Assembly (NCBI GenBank): GCA_002351535.1
Contig: DEGR01000033.1
Location: 1,442-65,441 of the forward strand
DNA length: 64,000 nucleotides
Direction: 5' to 3'
Source: Lachnospira sp. UBA2821
GTDB lineage: Bacteria > Bacillota > Clostridia > Lachnospirales > Lachnospiraceae
In this document: positions 1 through 7,534 of the stretch, in pieces
How the letters are laid out: each line of letters starts with the position of its first letter
How positions within the stretch are numbered: position 1 is the stretch's first letter
Notes under the pieces: generated by a model
The model's input: the letters and a program-made list of their open reading frames with translations, nothing else
Databases searched by the model: none
Told to the model about the DNA's origin: nothing
Position numbers and translations under genes: made by a program

Positions 1-102
1 TCATTCTCAGCGATTATATCCTGAATTATTGCCGAGAAATATATCATAAATCTTAACGGCATATTTGGACAATATGTTGACTGATGCTCGTACAAGTTAA
101 GA
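1..102 (-). pseudogene. Rpn-family nuclease, 3' part of a gene split by IS66 (continues past left edge)
   Basis: Read on the minus strand straight after the target duplication, these bases continue the frame of the fragment at 2998-3190. They give LYEHQSTYCPNMPLRFMIY and then further residues to the window edge. The YEHQST...NMPLRFMIY pattern is typical of the PD-(D/E)XK Rpn / recombination-promoting nuclease family, which is common in Clostridia. No stop codon appears before the edge, so the gene was probably intact before insertion. The rest of the gene lies outside the window, so its catalytic residues cannot be checked. Confidence 0.8.
95..102. repeat. Target-site duplication, left copy (AGTTAAGA)
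   Basis: The 8 bp AGTTAAGA lie directly outside the left terminal inverted repeat. They are identical to 2998-3005, directly outside the right one. IS66 elements are known to generate 8-bp duplications, so this pair fixes the element borders to the base. Confidence 0.95.
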
Positions 103-125
103 GTAAGTACTCAAACATGAGTACC
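103..125 (+). repeat. IS66 left terminal inverted repeat
   Basis: The first 23 bases begin GTAAGTACTC and match the reverse complement of 2975-2997 with one mismatch, at position 13. Inside the repeat is a second, local inverted repeat, GTACTCA-AACA-TGAGTAC, so the end is itself palindromic. Confidence 0.93.
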
Positions 126-170
126 TTGTTATACTACCCTATTCATGAGATAATCGCCCTAAACTTATCG

Positions 171-190
171 CACGAATCGCTCGATTCGTG
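171..190 (+). promoter_or_regulatory. Palindrome upstream of tnpA
   Basis: CACGAATCG and CGATTCGTG form a perfect 9-bp inverted repeat with a 2-base centre, ending 15 bases before the tnpA ribosome binding site. It could be an operator or an RNA hairpin that limits transposase expression. No regulator is known for it, so the role is inferred from position only. Confidence 0.4.
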
Positions 191-217
191 TTAACAACTA
201 TATCTAAGGAGGTTCTC

Positions 218-610
218 ATGAATACAAAACAAAAACTTCATCAAATCAAACTACAGCAGTGGGCATCACGATTTCAGGAGCAGGCTTCCAGCGGTCTCAC
301 CGTCAAAGCATGGTGTACTGAAAACAACATATCCATTCACACCTACAACTATTGGAAACATCTGTTAAAACAGGAATATGTAGAGTCCGCTCTTTCAGAA
401 CAACATGATATTGTTCCATTAACAATGCATGCCCCCGATTTAGCGGTTTCTTCCACACCTGTCGCTGTACCTTTGTCGTGTCATTCGCGCGATTCGCGCG
501 AAATGTACAACACTATCTCTATTTCTACTGGAGATGTTTTGATACAGGTAACTCCGAATGTTTCCGACGAATATCTTTTTCGTATTCTAAAGGCGGTGCG
601 ACATGCTTAA
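218..610 (+). CDS. tnpA: IS66 accessory protein TnpA (Orf1)
   Basis: This 130-residue protein is the first gene of the IS66 element. Its N-terminal half is a helix-turn-helix-like region (around residues 15-50, with SGLTVKAWCTENNIS) of the kind seen in IS66 Orf1 proteins, which are required with TnpB for transposition. I chose the ATG at 218 because AAGGAGG lies five bases upstream; a GTG at 188 is in frame but has no comparable site. The 3' end overlaps tnpB by 8 bp, pointing to translational coupling. Around 485-503 the gene has a CGCGCGA-rich stretch that is unusually GC-rich for this region. Confidence 0.9.
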   Translation: MNTKQKLHQIKLQQWASRFQEQASSGLTVKAWCTENNISIHTYNYWKHLLKQEYVESALSEQHDIVPLTMHAPDLAVSSTPVAVPLSCHSRDSREMYNTISISTGDVLIQVTPNVSDEYLFRILKAVRHA

Positions 611-962
611 AGATGCAAACCCTCATTCCTTTGCAGGTATTTATATCGTCTGTGGATATACTGATCTTCGCTATGGAATCGATTCCCTTGCTGCAATCAT
701 TGAACAAAAATACCACATGTCTTTATTCGTTCCCAACACCTTGTTTCTCTTTTGCGGACGGTCAGCTTGCAAAATCAAAGGTTTATTATGGGAAGGGGAT
801 GGATTTTTACTTCTCTACAAGCGGGTTGACTGCGGACATTTCTCCTGGCCTCGTTCTTCTGATGAAATGAGGAAGATGAATGCCGAACAATTCCGGTGGC
901 TTATGCAGGGATTTTCCATTGACCCTGTCATCCACGACATCTACCCAGAACATTCTGCCTGA
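603..962 (+). CDS. tnpB: IS66 accessory protein TnpB (Orf2)
   Basis: This is a 119-residue protein of the IS66 Orf2 (TnpB) family. Characteristic segments are TDLRYGIDSLAAII (residues 20-33), the phenylalanine- and glycine-rich stretch around FLFCGRSACKIKGLLWEGDG, and the ending FRWLMQGFSID. The length matches the family (about 115-120 residues). The start overlaps the end of tnpA. Its exact biochemical role in IS66 transposition is not known; family data show only that it is needed. The frame is fully open, consistent with an intact element. Confidence 0.93.
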   Translation: MLKDANPHSFAGIYIVCGYTDLRYGIDSLAAIIEQKYHMSLFVPNTLFLFCGRSACKIKGLLWEGDGFLLLYKRVDCGHFSWPRSSDEMRKMNAEQFRWLMQGFSIDPVIHDIYPEHSA

Positions 963-1038
963 TTATTATGAATTTTTTATTGTACAAAACAGAGAAAATT
1001 TTACAGTATTTTCTTCCCTGATTTTTTGTGCTGTGCAC

Positions 1039-1083
1039 AGCTTTAGAAAGCTTCTCATACATTCCACGAAGCTTTCTAAAGCT
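1039..1083 (+). promoter_or_regulatory. 16-bp stem-loop between tnpB and tnpC
   Basis: AGCTTTAGAAAGCTTC at 1039-1054 is the perfect reverse complement of 1068-1083, with a 13-base loop. It is the main structure in the 290-bp gap 963-1252 between tnpB and tnpC. There is no T-run after it, so it is not an obvious terminator. It may attenuate or stabilise the transcript ahead of the transposase. No ORF with a ribosome binding site is seen in this gap. Confidence 0.55.
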
Positions 1084-1252
1084 CTGTACGGCACATTTTT
1101 TCTTTTCCCATATTTCTTTTTATCTCTTATCCTCTCCCCATATACAGCCTTTCAGCCATGGGCATTTTTACCAATATGTCAAACTTCCACGGTTCGCTTT
1201 CTACCTGCATTTCTGCTATAATACTACTATAAACAGAAAGGAGAATCGTCAC

Positions 1253-2911
1253 ATGTTGAAGCTGTCAGCAGAACAACTGAATACCCTTGACAAAGATGCA
1301 CTGGTTATTATTGTGACATCTCTTCAGGAACAGTTAATTTCTATGAGCCAGCAACTTGATATTGCGAATGAGCGTCTTGCTGACACTTCCAGACAGATCG
1401 AACTCCTAACGGAACAAATCCGCATTATGAACCAGCGTCAGTTTGGCCGCAAATCGGAATCCAGCCTTTCAGAAATGGACGGTCAGCTTACTATCTTCGA
1501 TTCCTTCAACGAAACGGAAGTGCTTCAAAAACCGGATGCACCAGAACCTGTGATTGAAGAAGTCATCATTTCTTCTTACCGCCGCAGTAAATCAAAAGGC
1601 AAACGGGAAGCAGATCTGGATGGACTTCCTGCACGCATTTTCGAGCACAAGCTTTCTGATGCCGAGCTTGCCGAAAAGTTCCCAAATGGTTATAAGGAAC
1701 TTCCTGTCGAAATTTACAAACGTCTTCACATCATACCGGAAACCTTCATTGTAGACGAGCATCATGTTCATGTGTATGCAGCTAAGAACAACGATGGTAC
1801 AATTATAAAAGCTGAGCGTCCTGCTGACCTGTTCCGTAACAGCATCGCAACGGCATCTCTTGTGGCTTCCATGATAAATGGTAAATATGTGAATGCACTT
1901 CCTCTGGAACGACAATCCAGAGCCTATAAGACCAATGGTATCAATCTTTCTACAAACACGATGGCTAACTGGATAATCAAGAGCTGTGATTATTACCTTT
2001 CTCTGGTTTATGACCGCCTGCATGAGCATATATATAACAGCAAGGTTATCCATGCAGATGAAACTCCGGTTAAAACCATGCGCATTGACAATACTAAAAT
2101 CAAAAACGGCAAGAAAACGTATATGTGGGTGTATCGAAGCCGGCAAACCCGCGGCACACATCCCATTGTTTTATTCGACTGGCAAAGTTCCAGACACAGC
2201 GACCACCCAAGAGATTTCCTAAAGGATTTCTCCGGTACTGTCGTAACAGATGGCTATCAGGTATATCACAAGATTGCCAAAGAACGACAGGATTTGAAAG
2301 TCGCGGGGTGCTGGATTCATGCAAGACGACCTTTCGCCGAGATAATAAAATCCATCGGCACTTCCAATGCAAAAGATACGATTGCCCGGGAAGCGTATGA
2401 GCGTATCACAGAAATCCTACATATCGATAACGACTTCGATGATCTCCCGGTCAACGATCGCAAAAAGCAGCGTCAGGCTAAACTTTCCGAAAAGGTTGAC
2501 GCTTATTTCGAATGGGTAAATCACAAATATACCCAGGTAGCTCATACCAGTACCATCGGAAAAGCACTTGCTTATAGCATCAATCAGGAAAACTACTTAC
2601 GTGTATTCCTCTCTGACGGTAATGTTCCGCCCGACAACAACTATGCCGAGCAGGCTATACGGCCTTTTACGATTGGACGTAAGAATTTCAACTTCATGGA
2701 AACCGATCATGGCGCAAAAGCCAGTGCCATGATTTACAGCATTATAGAAACCGCAAAGGCTAATGAATTAAACACCTATAAGTATCTAGAGCTTCTATTG
2801 ACCGAACTTCCTAAACACACCGAAGATAAAAATCTCTCTTTCATAGAGGATTTACTTCCTTGGTCTGACCGTGTCCAGAAGGAATGCCCAAGTAAATACA
2901 AAAAATCTTAA
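1253..2911 (+). CDS. tnpC: IS66 family transposase TnpC
   Basis: This is the 552-residue DDE transposase that moves the element. The N-terminal part has a leucine-rich coiled-coil stretch (residues about 20-60) followed by the family signature MNQRQFGRKSE. The catalytic core shows HADETPVK (first acidic residue), the VVTDGYQVYHKIA segment with the second Asp, and NNYAEQAIRPFTIGRKNF near the C terminus with the Glu. I placed the start at the ATG at 1253, which follows AGAAAGGAG with nine bases between. The open frame runs 225 bases further upstream, but that part has no family similarity that I recognise. The protein appears complete. Confidence 0.95.
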   Translation: MLKLSAEQLNTLDKDALVIIVTSLQEQLISMSQQLDIANERLADTSRQIELLTEQIRIMNQRQFGRKSESSLSEMDGQLTIFDSFNETEVLQKPDAPEPVIEEVIISSYRRSKSKGKREADLDGLPARIFEHKLSDAELAEKFPNGYKELPVEIYKRLHIIPETFIVDEHHVHVYAAKNNDGTIIKAERPADLFRNSIATASLVASMINGKYVNALPLERQSRAYKTNGINLSTNTMANWIIKSCDYYLSLVYDRLHEHIYNSKVIHADETPVKTMRIDNTKIKNGKKTYMWVYRSRQTRGTHPIVLFDWQSSRHSDHPRDFLKDFSGTVVTDGYQVYHKIAKERQDLKVAGCWIHARRPFAEIIKSIGTSNAKDTIAREAYERITEILHIDNDFDDLPVNDRKKQRQAKLSEKVDAYFEWVNHKYTQVAHTSTIGKALAYSINQENYLRVFLSDGNVPPDNNYAEQAIRPFTIGRKNFNFMETDHGAKASAMIYSIIETAKANELNTYKYLELLLTELPKHTEDKNLSFIEDLLPWSDRVQKECPSKYKKS

Positions 2912-2940
2912 TTTCTCAAAGTTCATTATAGATTTATCTT

Positions 2941-2965
2941 AACCTCGCAGAATTGCGAGGTTTTT
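2941..2965 (+). terminator. Rho-independent terminator after tnpC
   Basis: AACCTCGCA (2941-2949) and TGCGAGGTT (2954-2962) form a 9-bp stem with a 4-base loop, followed by a run of Ts ending at 2965. It lies inside the IS, 29 bases after the tnpC stop, and ends transposase transcription before the right inverted repeat. Confidence 0.8.
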
Positions 2966-2974
2966 CACATATAT

Positions 2975-2997
2975 GGTACTCATGATTGAGTACTTAC
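2975..2997 (-). repeat. IS66 right terminal inverted repeat
   Basis: This is the reverse complement of the left end with one mismatch. It also contains the nested inverted repeat GTACTCA-TGAT-TGAGTAC. The element ends at 2997, directly before the second AGTTAAGA. Confidence 0.93.
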
Positions 2998-3005
2998 AGT
3001 TAAGA
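2998..3005. repeat. Target-site duplication, right copy (AGTTAAGA)
   Basis: An identical 8-bp copy of 95-102. Joining the two flanks through one copy restores a single open reading frame on the minus strand. Confidence 0.95.
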
Positions 3006-3190
3006 TATGAGTCTACCAGAAATAATGCATCATTGCGTACCGATAATATCACACCTGAATTGTGTTTCTTAATCTCAATCATATCAGACGGATAACTGCT
3101 TCCATTCAAAACATTATAAACCTCTGCCGCATAATCCTGCTCCTCCATCATAAGTGCAAACACATTGCTTTTATACTCTGTTACGTTCAT
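2998..3190 (-). pseudogene. Rpn-family PD-(D/E)XK nuclease, 5' part, interrupted by IS66
   Basis: The gene starts at the ATG at 3190, behind a good AGGGAGG site, and reads MNVTEYKSNVFALMMEEQ and so on for 64 codons to LVDSYLN, where the IS66 element enters. The N-terminal pattern (EYKSNVF, YNVLNGSSYPSDMIEI, LSVRNDALFLVDSYL) is that of Rpn / recombination-promoting nuclease-transposase proteins. Beyond the IS the same frame resumes at 102 and runs off the window. As it stands the protein would end shortly inside the IS, so it is almost certainly non-functional. Precise excision would restore it. These nucleases are often multicopy in Lachnospiraceae. Confidence 0.85.
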
Positions 3191-3756
3191 ACATTTTCCT
3201 CCCTATTATATACTTTTTATCCCCACTAGTCTATAACTGCATTACATATTTAATCCACAAATGCTTTATTTGTATTAACTTTTTATATATATTTACAATA
3301 TCACTTTCAAACATATTGTCAACTTTTATATATAGTATATTGCTATGGCTGGGTAAAAAAATATTTCACCTAACTATAATGGTCTCATAAATTAAGACAC
3401 TTTTTCACGTATTTAAGGTATACTTTAAATATCATAAATCAGGAGAAAAATAGTGAAATTCCGGATAATGACAAATAACTCATAGTAAATATTCGATTAA
3501 AAAGCAATCATGCGAGGTTTATCGTAGATTGCTTTCTTTCAACAATACTATTTTATTTAGCGCTTACGTTGTACCTACAATTGGATGCTAACATTTTTCC
3601 GGAAAATAGTACTCACTTCGAACTTAATATGTAATTGACTTAAATTTCATAGATTCTCTCAGATTACAATCCAATTTTTCGTAATTACATAACTACCTAC
3701 TTGTTTTAATAGAAATCTATCAAGAAAATCTGATTGATGACCGATACAAATAATTA
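3191..3756. other. Intergenic region left of the exopolysaccharide locus
   Basis: These 566 bases hold no gene that I can support. AAAGCAATC (3501-3509) and GATTGCTTT (3527-3535) form a 9-bp stem with a 17-base loop followed by a T-rich stretch, a weak terminator candidate. An AGGAG-GTG start around 3441-3455 opens only a ten-codon frame, which might be the stump of a lost gene. The sequence is AT-rich and otherwise featureless. Confidence 0.4.
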
Positions 3757-5292
3757 TCAACTTATGGTATTTTTAATTATTCTTCGAACTCTACCTTTAA
3801 ATCTCCGATATTCGCTCATATTTTTTGTAACAATAACAAACCCCCCAATACTAATTATCAAAGAAATAATACACTCACACATTAAACGAACTATTAGATT
3901 ATGCAAATCTAACCATTTAATCATAATGCAAGATAGTATACATGTAATTATTGTAATTCCCAAATATAGTACAAACCTATAATAATAGCTCTTTGTTTCC
4001 ATTTTAAGTAAATTATTTATTAACTTCTTTGTTTCCCAAGGAATATCAACAATAACCATAGATAAGACAGTAGATAAGACTACTCCATTTATTCCAATAT
4101 ACTGTATCGTAACAATATTCAGAACAAGGTTTAACAATGCCGAAACAATAGGTTGTAATCTATTATCATACCACATACCTGCACCATCCCTATATGCAAT
4201 TATTGTTCTTCTGATTGTATGAATAAAAAAATATACACAAATCATTACCATGGTAATACGATTAAGCAAAGATTCGCTACCAACCCAAACAACAATAAAA
4301 TCTTGAAACATGTTAAAGAAACATACTGTTGATACAGATACTACAAATGCATTCAAATAAAAAATATCATAAAAATCTTTTTGAATTTTATCAATATCTG
4401 ATGTTATTATTTTGTTGCCAATACCAGCAGTTATAGAATTAAAAAAAATAAGCACCATACTAGTCACAGCACTAATCAAATAATAATAATTGTTATAGTC
4501 TGATAAAATAACCAATCCCAAAAAAGCTGATATAATAATATTATCTAAAGTATTAACTGTTACATTTCCTATTTTATGTAATAGCAAGGCTGATATATTT
4601 TTTTTAATTTGAGCTTTTTGTTTTATAGTAATATTCCCTTTGCAATTAATAGTTGGGTACTCTTTCATTGCATATCTATATCTTATAAAATTATACAAAA
4701 TCGTAAAAGCTGGAATCACAATAATATATAAATAATAGTTTTCAAATGTCATAAGAGAAACAATTTGAATAATATACATAGATAAATTTGTAAATAACTG
4801 TATTTTAAAATTAACTGCTTCTCTTTGATAAGCACTAAAAATAGAAGCTCTATATGCAAACATCAAATAACTAGTTGACGTGTTAGTAAGATATATCAAA
4901 AACAATACATATAGATTAATATCATCAGGAACTTTACCATTAATAAAATATTTAATGAATGGCATAGTTGCTATTCCTATCAACAAGACAACAATTCCAA
5001 TTATTATATATATTTTCCTAAAATAGTGCATCAATGCACAAATGCTTTCTTTATCATCATTTGCAATCGGCTCATACATAGCATAAACCATTGCAGATCC
5101 AAATCCCAAATCTGCTAAACTTAACACTTGTAAAATAGAAGTGAACAGACTACTTAGCCCTGCATATTCCGAACCTAGTATATGAATTAATATTGTTCTT
5201 ATTATAAATGGGAATATTACCATGGCTAATTTGTTCCATACACCCCAAAAAGTACCTTGCAATGTATTTTTTGTGAAATTTAATTTTTTCAT
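3757..5292 (-). CDS. Wzx-type polysaccharide flippase
   Basis: This 511-residue, very hydrophobic protein has about 12-14 predicted membrane segments. It begins with a short basic N terminus and the segment TFWGVWNKLAMVIFPFIIRT, as in MOP-superfamily oligosaccharide flippases. Its inferred role is to turn the lipid-linked repeat unit of the first polysaccharide to the outer face of the membrane. It is the last gene of the minus-strand locus, five bases after the PRTase-HAD gene. Like its four upstream neighbours it is markedly AT-rich, with codons such as ATA and AAA frequent, which suggests an acquired serotype-specific cassette. The exact substrate cannot be read from sequence. Confidence 0.85.
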   Translation of the reverse strand: MKKLNFTKNTLQGTFWGVWNKLAMVIFPFIIRTILIHILGSEYAGLSSLFTSILQVLSLADLGFGSAMVYAMYEPIANDDKESICALMHYFRKIYIIIGIVVLLIGIATMPFIKYFINGKVPDDINLYVLFLIYLTNTSTSYLMFAYRASIFSAYQREAVNFKIQLFTNLSMYIIQIVSLMTFENYYLYIIVIPAFTILYNFIRYRYAMKEYPTINCKGNITIKQKAQIKKNISALLLHKIGNVTVNTLDNIIISAFLGLVILSDYNNYYYLISAVTSMVLIFFNSITAGIGNKIITSDIDKIQKDFYDIFYLNAFVVSVSTVCFFNMFQDFIVVWVGSESLLNRITMVMICVYFFIHTIRRTIIAYRDGAGMWYDNRLQPIVSALLNLVLNIVTIQYIGINGVVLSTVLSMVIVDIPWETKKLINNLLKMETKSYYYRFVLYLGITIITCILSCIMIKWLDLHNLIVRLMCECIISLIISIGGFVIVTKNMSEYRRFKGRVRRIIKNTIS

Positions 5293-5297
5293 ATTGT

Positions 5298-6260
5298 CTA
5301 AATACCTTTTTGTTTTAATTTTGTATAAATTACTCTTAAAAATTTAAAACGTCTTAGAAATCCTCTGATTTTTGAGTTTGTCTCATACCTAATCGTATAA
5401 ATTTTATCTCCTGAATAATACTTACAATTTTCTGTACAATATACTGGCTTACCTGTAATATTATTTATTTCTATTGCCTGTCTTTCTTCACTCTCTATAA
5501 ATAATATACAATCACTATTTTTATAATAAGTAGCCTTAAATCTTGCATGCAAATTGTTTTTTTGTCTTTCCTCTGCAGTTGCATTTAACATAACAAGATT
5601 ATCATATGATATTCCATTTTTTTTCATCCAAATTTCAGTATCTTCCCTATATTTTTCAAGTCTACTTGTAACTATGCTTCCAATAGTCCCTGAAGGTATA
5701 ATCTTAGTTTCTGCATTTCTTATAAAAGACAAATAATTCTCAGCATCATCATTCTGTTGAAATGTAGGGTCAGCACATAATACCCCATCAATATCAAAGC
5801 ACATCCTTTTAAGCATTTTTACTTGATGGAATATGTTCCATTCAAATAGTCTAGGATCATCTAAAATTTCAAAATATATATCTACCATAGATTTACTAGA
5901 CGCAAGCACATATATAGCACAATAAATAATTTGTATATGTTCATTAATACCCTGAAGTTTTTTCTTACATTCTATAAGTGATTCACCTGATGCTACCGAA
6001 TCATCTACTACCAAAACCTTTCTACAATTTGCAACACTCCGCTTATTTAATGATGTATTTTTTGTTCTCCCTGAACTTATAATTCTATCATCTATTAATC
6101 CCTCAACATCTGTAATTGGTTTATTAAGTAAGAGTGCAATATAGTTTGCAACTAATAATCCAGATCGTGGTATTCCAACAATCAAATCTATATCACTAGG
6201 AATAATATCTATTTTTTTCATTATTGTTTTTGTCAAATCTGACACAGTTCTAAAATTCAT
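5298..6260 (-). CDS. Phosphoribosyltransferase-HAD phosphatase fusion
   Basis: This 320-residue soluble protein has two domains. Residues about 1-145 are a type I phosphoribosyltransferase fold: GIPRSG at 29-34 and the PRPP-binding motif VLVVDDSVASGES at 82-94. Residues about 150-285 look like a HAD hydrolase: FDIDGVL at 155-161 holds the two catalytic Asp residues and VTSR at 197-200 fits motif II. The tail is basic. The pairing inside a capsule locus suggests that a phosphoribosyl group is attached to a sugar or lipid carrier and then dephosphorylated, but that is inference. No close characterised homologue comes to mind. The ATG at 6260 has only a weak ribosome binding site; a stronger AAAGGAG serves a five-codon ORF just upstream. 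Confidence 0.75.
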   Translation of the reverse strand: MNFRTVSDLTKTIMKKIDIIPSDIDLIVGIPRSGLLVANYIALLLNKPITDVEGLIDDRIISSGRTKNTSLNKRSVANCRKVLVVDDSVASGESLIECKKKLQGINEHIQIIYCAIYVLASSKSMVDIYFEILDDPRLFEWNIFHQVKMLKRMCFDIDGVLCADPTFQQNDDAENYLSFIRNAETKIIPSGTIGSIVTSRLEKYREDTEIWMKKNGISYDNLVMLNATAEERQKNNLHARFKATYYKNSDCILFIESEERQAIEINNITGKPVYCTENCKYYSGDKIYTIRYETNSKIRGFLRRFKFLRVIYTKLKQKGI

Positions 6261-6268
6261 TTTTTACT

Positions 6269-6286
6269 TTATATGATTGATATCAT
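6269..6286 (-). other. Five-codon leader ORF before the PRTase-HAD gene
   Basis: AAAGGAG is followed eight bases later by an ATG at 6286 that reads only MISII and stops with TAA. The real gene starts eight bases after that stop, in another frame and with a poor site of its own. It may be translated by re-initiation, or the strong site may be a relic of an earlier start. The sequence supports the arrangement but not the function. Confidence 0.35.
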
Positions 6287-6356
6287 ACTTCTCCTTTAAT
6301 TATTATTAAACATATATGTATTTGCAAAACGCCACAAGCTACAAAATATAGCTTAT

Positions 6357-7499
6357 TTAATCTTTCCAAAACCATATTCCATATTTAAAAATCGGATAAA
6401 TAAGCACTTTGCTACTAGAATATATACCTACCATAAAATATAGCCATAATAAACTTATTAGTATCATGCCAATAAAAATAGCTAACTTTCTTTTATTATT
6501 ATGTGAATTTCTAATCAAGTAATATGCTGAGAATATATCAAACATATACATATTCCTCAGAAAACGGTAAAAAGTAGTACTCATCATAGTCAATGGAACA
6601 AAAAGGAAAAATATTAAATTAATTACATTAATAAAATCAATGTAGTTTTTTTCATAATCATTGTTTTTTTTACTCTTCCAAAAGCGAGCATAATATAATA
6701 ATAATCCCGTTGATAGTAAATGTACAAACATCGGGTAAAGAAAAATATTATGACCTCCTGCATACTCATATGACCGATTATCTCCACTAGATAAAATAAC
6801 ATTATATACCAAATCAACAAAAGGAACCGAACGATTATTTAATACAGAAACTCCTAACAATAAAATTCCACATATAAATATAATCTTTGCATACACCTTC
6901 TTTCGTTTAGAACACATAGGTAAGAAAATTAAAAATGCATAAAACGAGGTATGAATTTGTGCTGCTATAATAACACTTATCAAATAAACTATTCTATTCA
7001 TTTTACATTTCATATCTTTTATTAGATAATCTGTTGCAAATAACATAATACATAATGCAACAGCATTTCTAAATTGCATTGAATCAATAAAAAACATAGA
7101 AGGCAAATAACAACACATAACAAATGAAATTGGAACCGAATTTTTTCTACATACTTGATAAAAGAAGACTCCTGAAATAAATGTTAATAAAGTTCTAAAT
7201 CCGAAAAAAGTAATACCCTTTCTATGTGAATAAATTCGAAGAAAAGTATATAGTGGTTCTCGGGTTGTCGGTTGTTCTCTAATATACCAATTGTTATAAT
7301 TTACAATATCTACACCTGTCCTATTGGATGTAATTAATAATAATACTATTAATAATATTACAATATCAAAAATCAAATGCCAGCTCATATCAACCGTATT
7401 TCTCTTTCTCTGATACGAACCTATTTTTATCTTTACTTTTTGTAATAAATAAAAATCTAAAAAGCACACTAATAGTGTGATAAGCCATATAAAAAACAA
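6357..7499 (-). CDS. EpsG-like polysaccharide polymerase (Wzy role)
   Basis: This 380-residue integral membrane protein has about ten hydrophobic segments and the features of the EpsG family: a soluble loop with TGVDIVNYNNWY near residue 65, then TREPLYTFLRIY, and the membrane stretch DSMQFRNAVALCIMLFA. EpsG/Wzy proteins polymerise lipid-linked repeat units outside the membrane. The start is a TTG at 7499, supported by AGGAAGGA seven bases upstream; an ATG just before it is out of frame. It lies 35 bases downstream of the GT2 gene, in the AT-rich cassette. The linkage formed cannot be predicted. Confidence 0.75.
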   Translation of the reverse strand: MFFIWLITLLVCFLDFYLLQKVKIKIGSYQRKRNTVDMSWHLIFDIVILLIVLLLITSNRTGVDIVNYNNWYIREQPTTREPLYTFLRIYSHRKGITFFGFRTLLTFISGVFFYQVCRKNSVPISFVMCCYLPSMFFIDSMQFRNAVALCIMLFATDYLIKDMKCKMNRIVYLISVIIAAQIHTSFYAFLIFLPMCSKRKKVYAKIIFICGILLLGVSVLNNRSVPFVDLVYNVILSSGDNRSYEYAGGHNIFLYPMFVHLLSTGLLLYYARFWKSKKNNDYEKNYIDFINVINLIFFLFVPLTMMSTTFYRFLRNMYMFDIFSAYYLIRNSHNNKRKLAIFIGMILISLLWLYFMVGIYSSSKVLIYPIFKYGIWFWKD

Positions 7500-7534
7500 A
7501 ACATTATCCTTCCTATTCTGTCAAACCAACTATA

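Larger units (their letters stand above)
103..2997 (+). mobile_element. Complete IS66-family insertion sequence
   Basis: This is a 2895-bp element bounded by terminal inverted repeats (103-125 and 2975-2997, 22 of 23 bases matching) and a perfect 8-bp duplication. It holds the three IS66 genes in the usual order, tnpA, tnpB and tnpC, all open and full length. The exact duplication and intact genes suggest a recent insertion and possible activity. It interrupts an Rpn-family nuclease gene that lies on the opposite strand. Confidence 0.96.

Noticed and set aside
1592..2161. A 189-codon minus-strand open frame inside tnpC
   Set aside because: It is fully inside a clear IS66 transposase gene, has no family similarity, and is a codon-bias artefact.
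3441..3540. Possible remnant of another transposase between the Rpn gene and the flippase
   Set aside because: An AGGAG-GTG start opens ten codons, and another frame continues, but I could not match it to a known transposase family or find terminal repeats.
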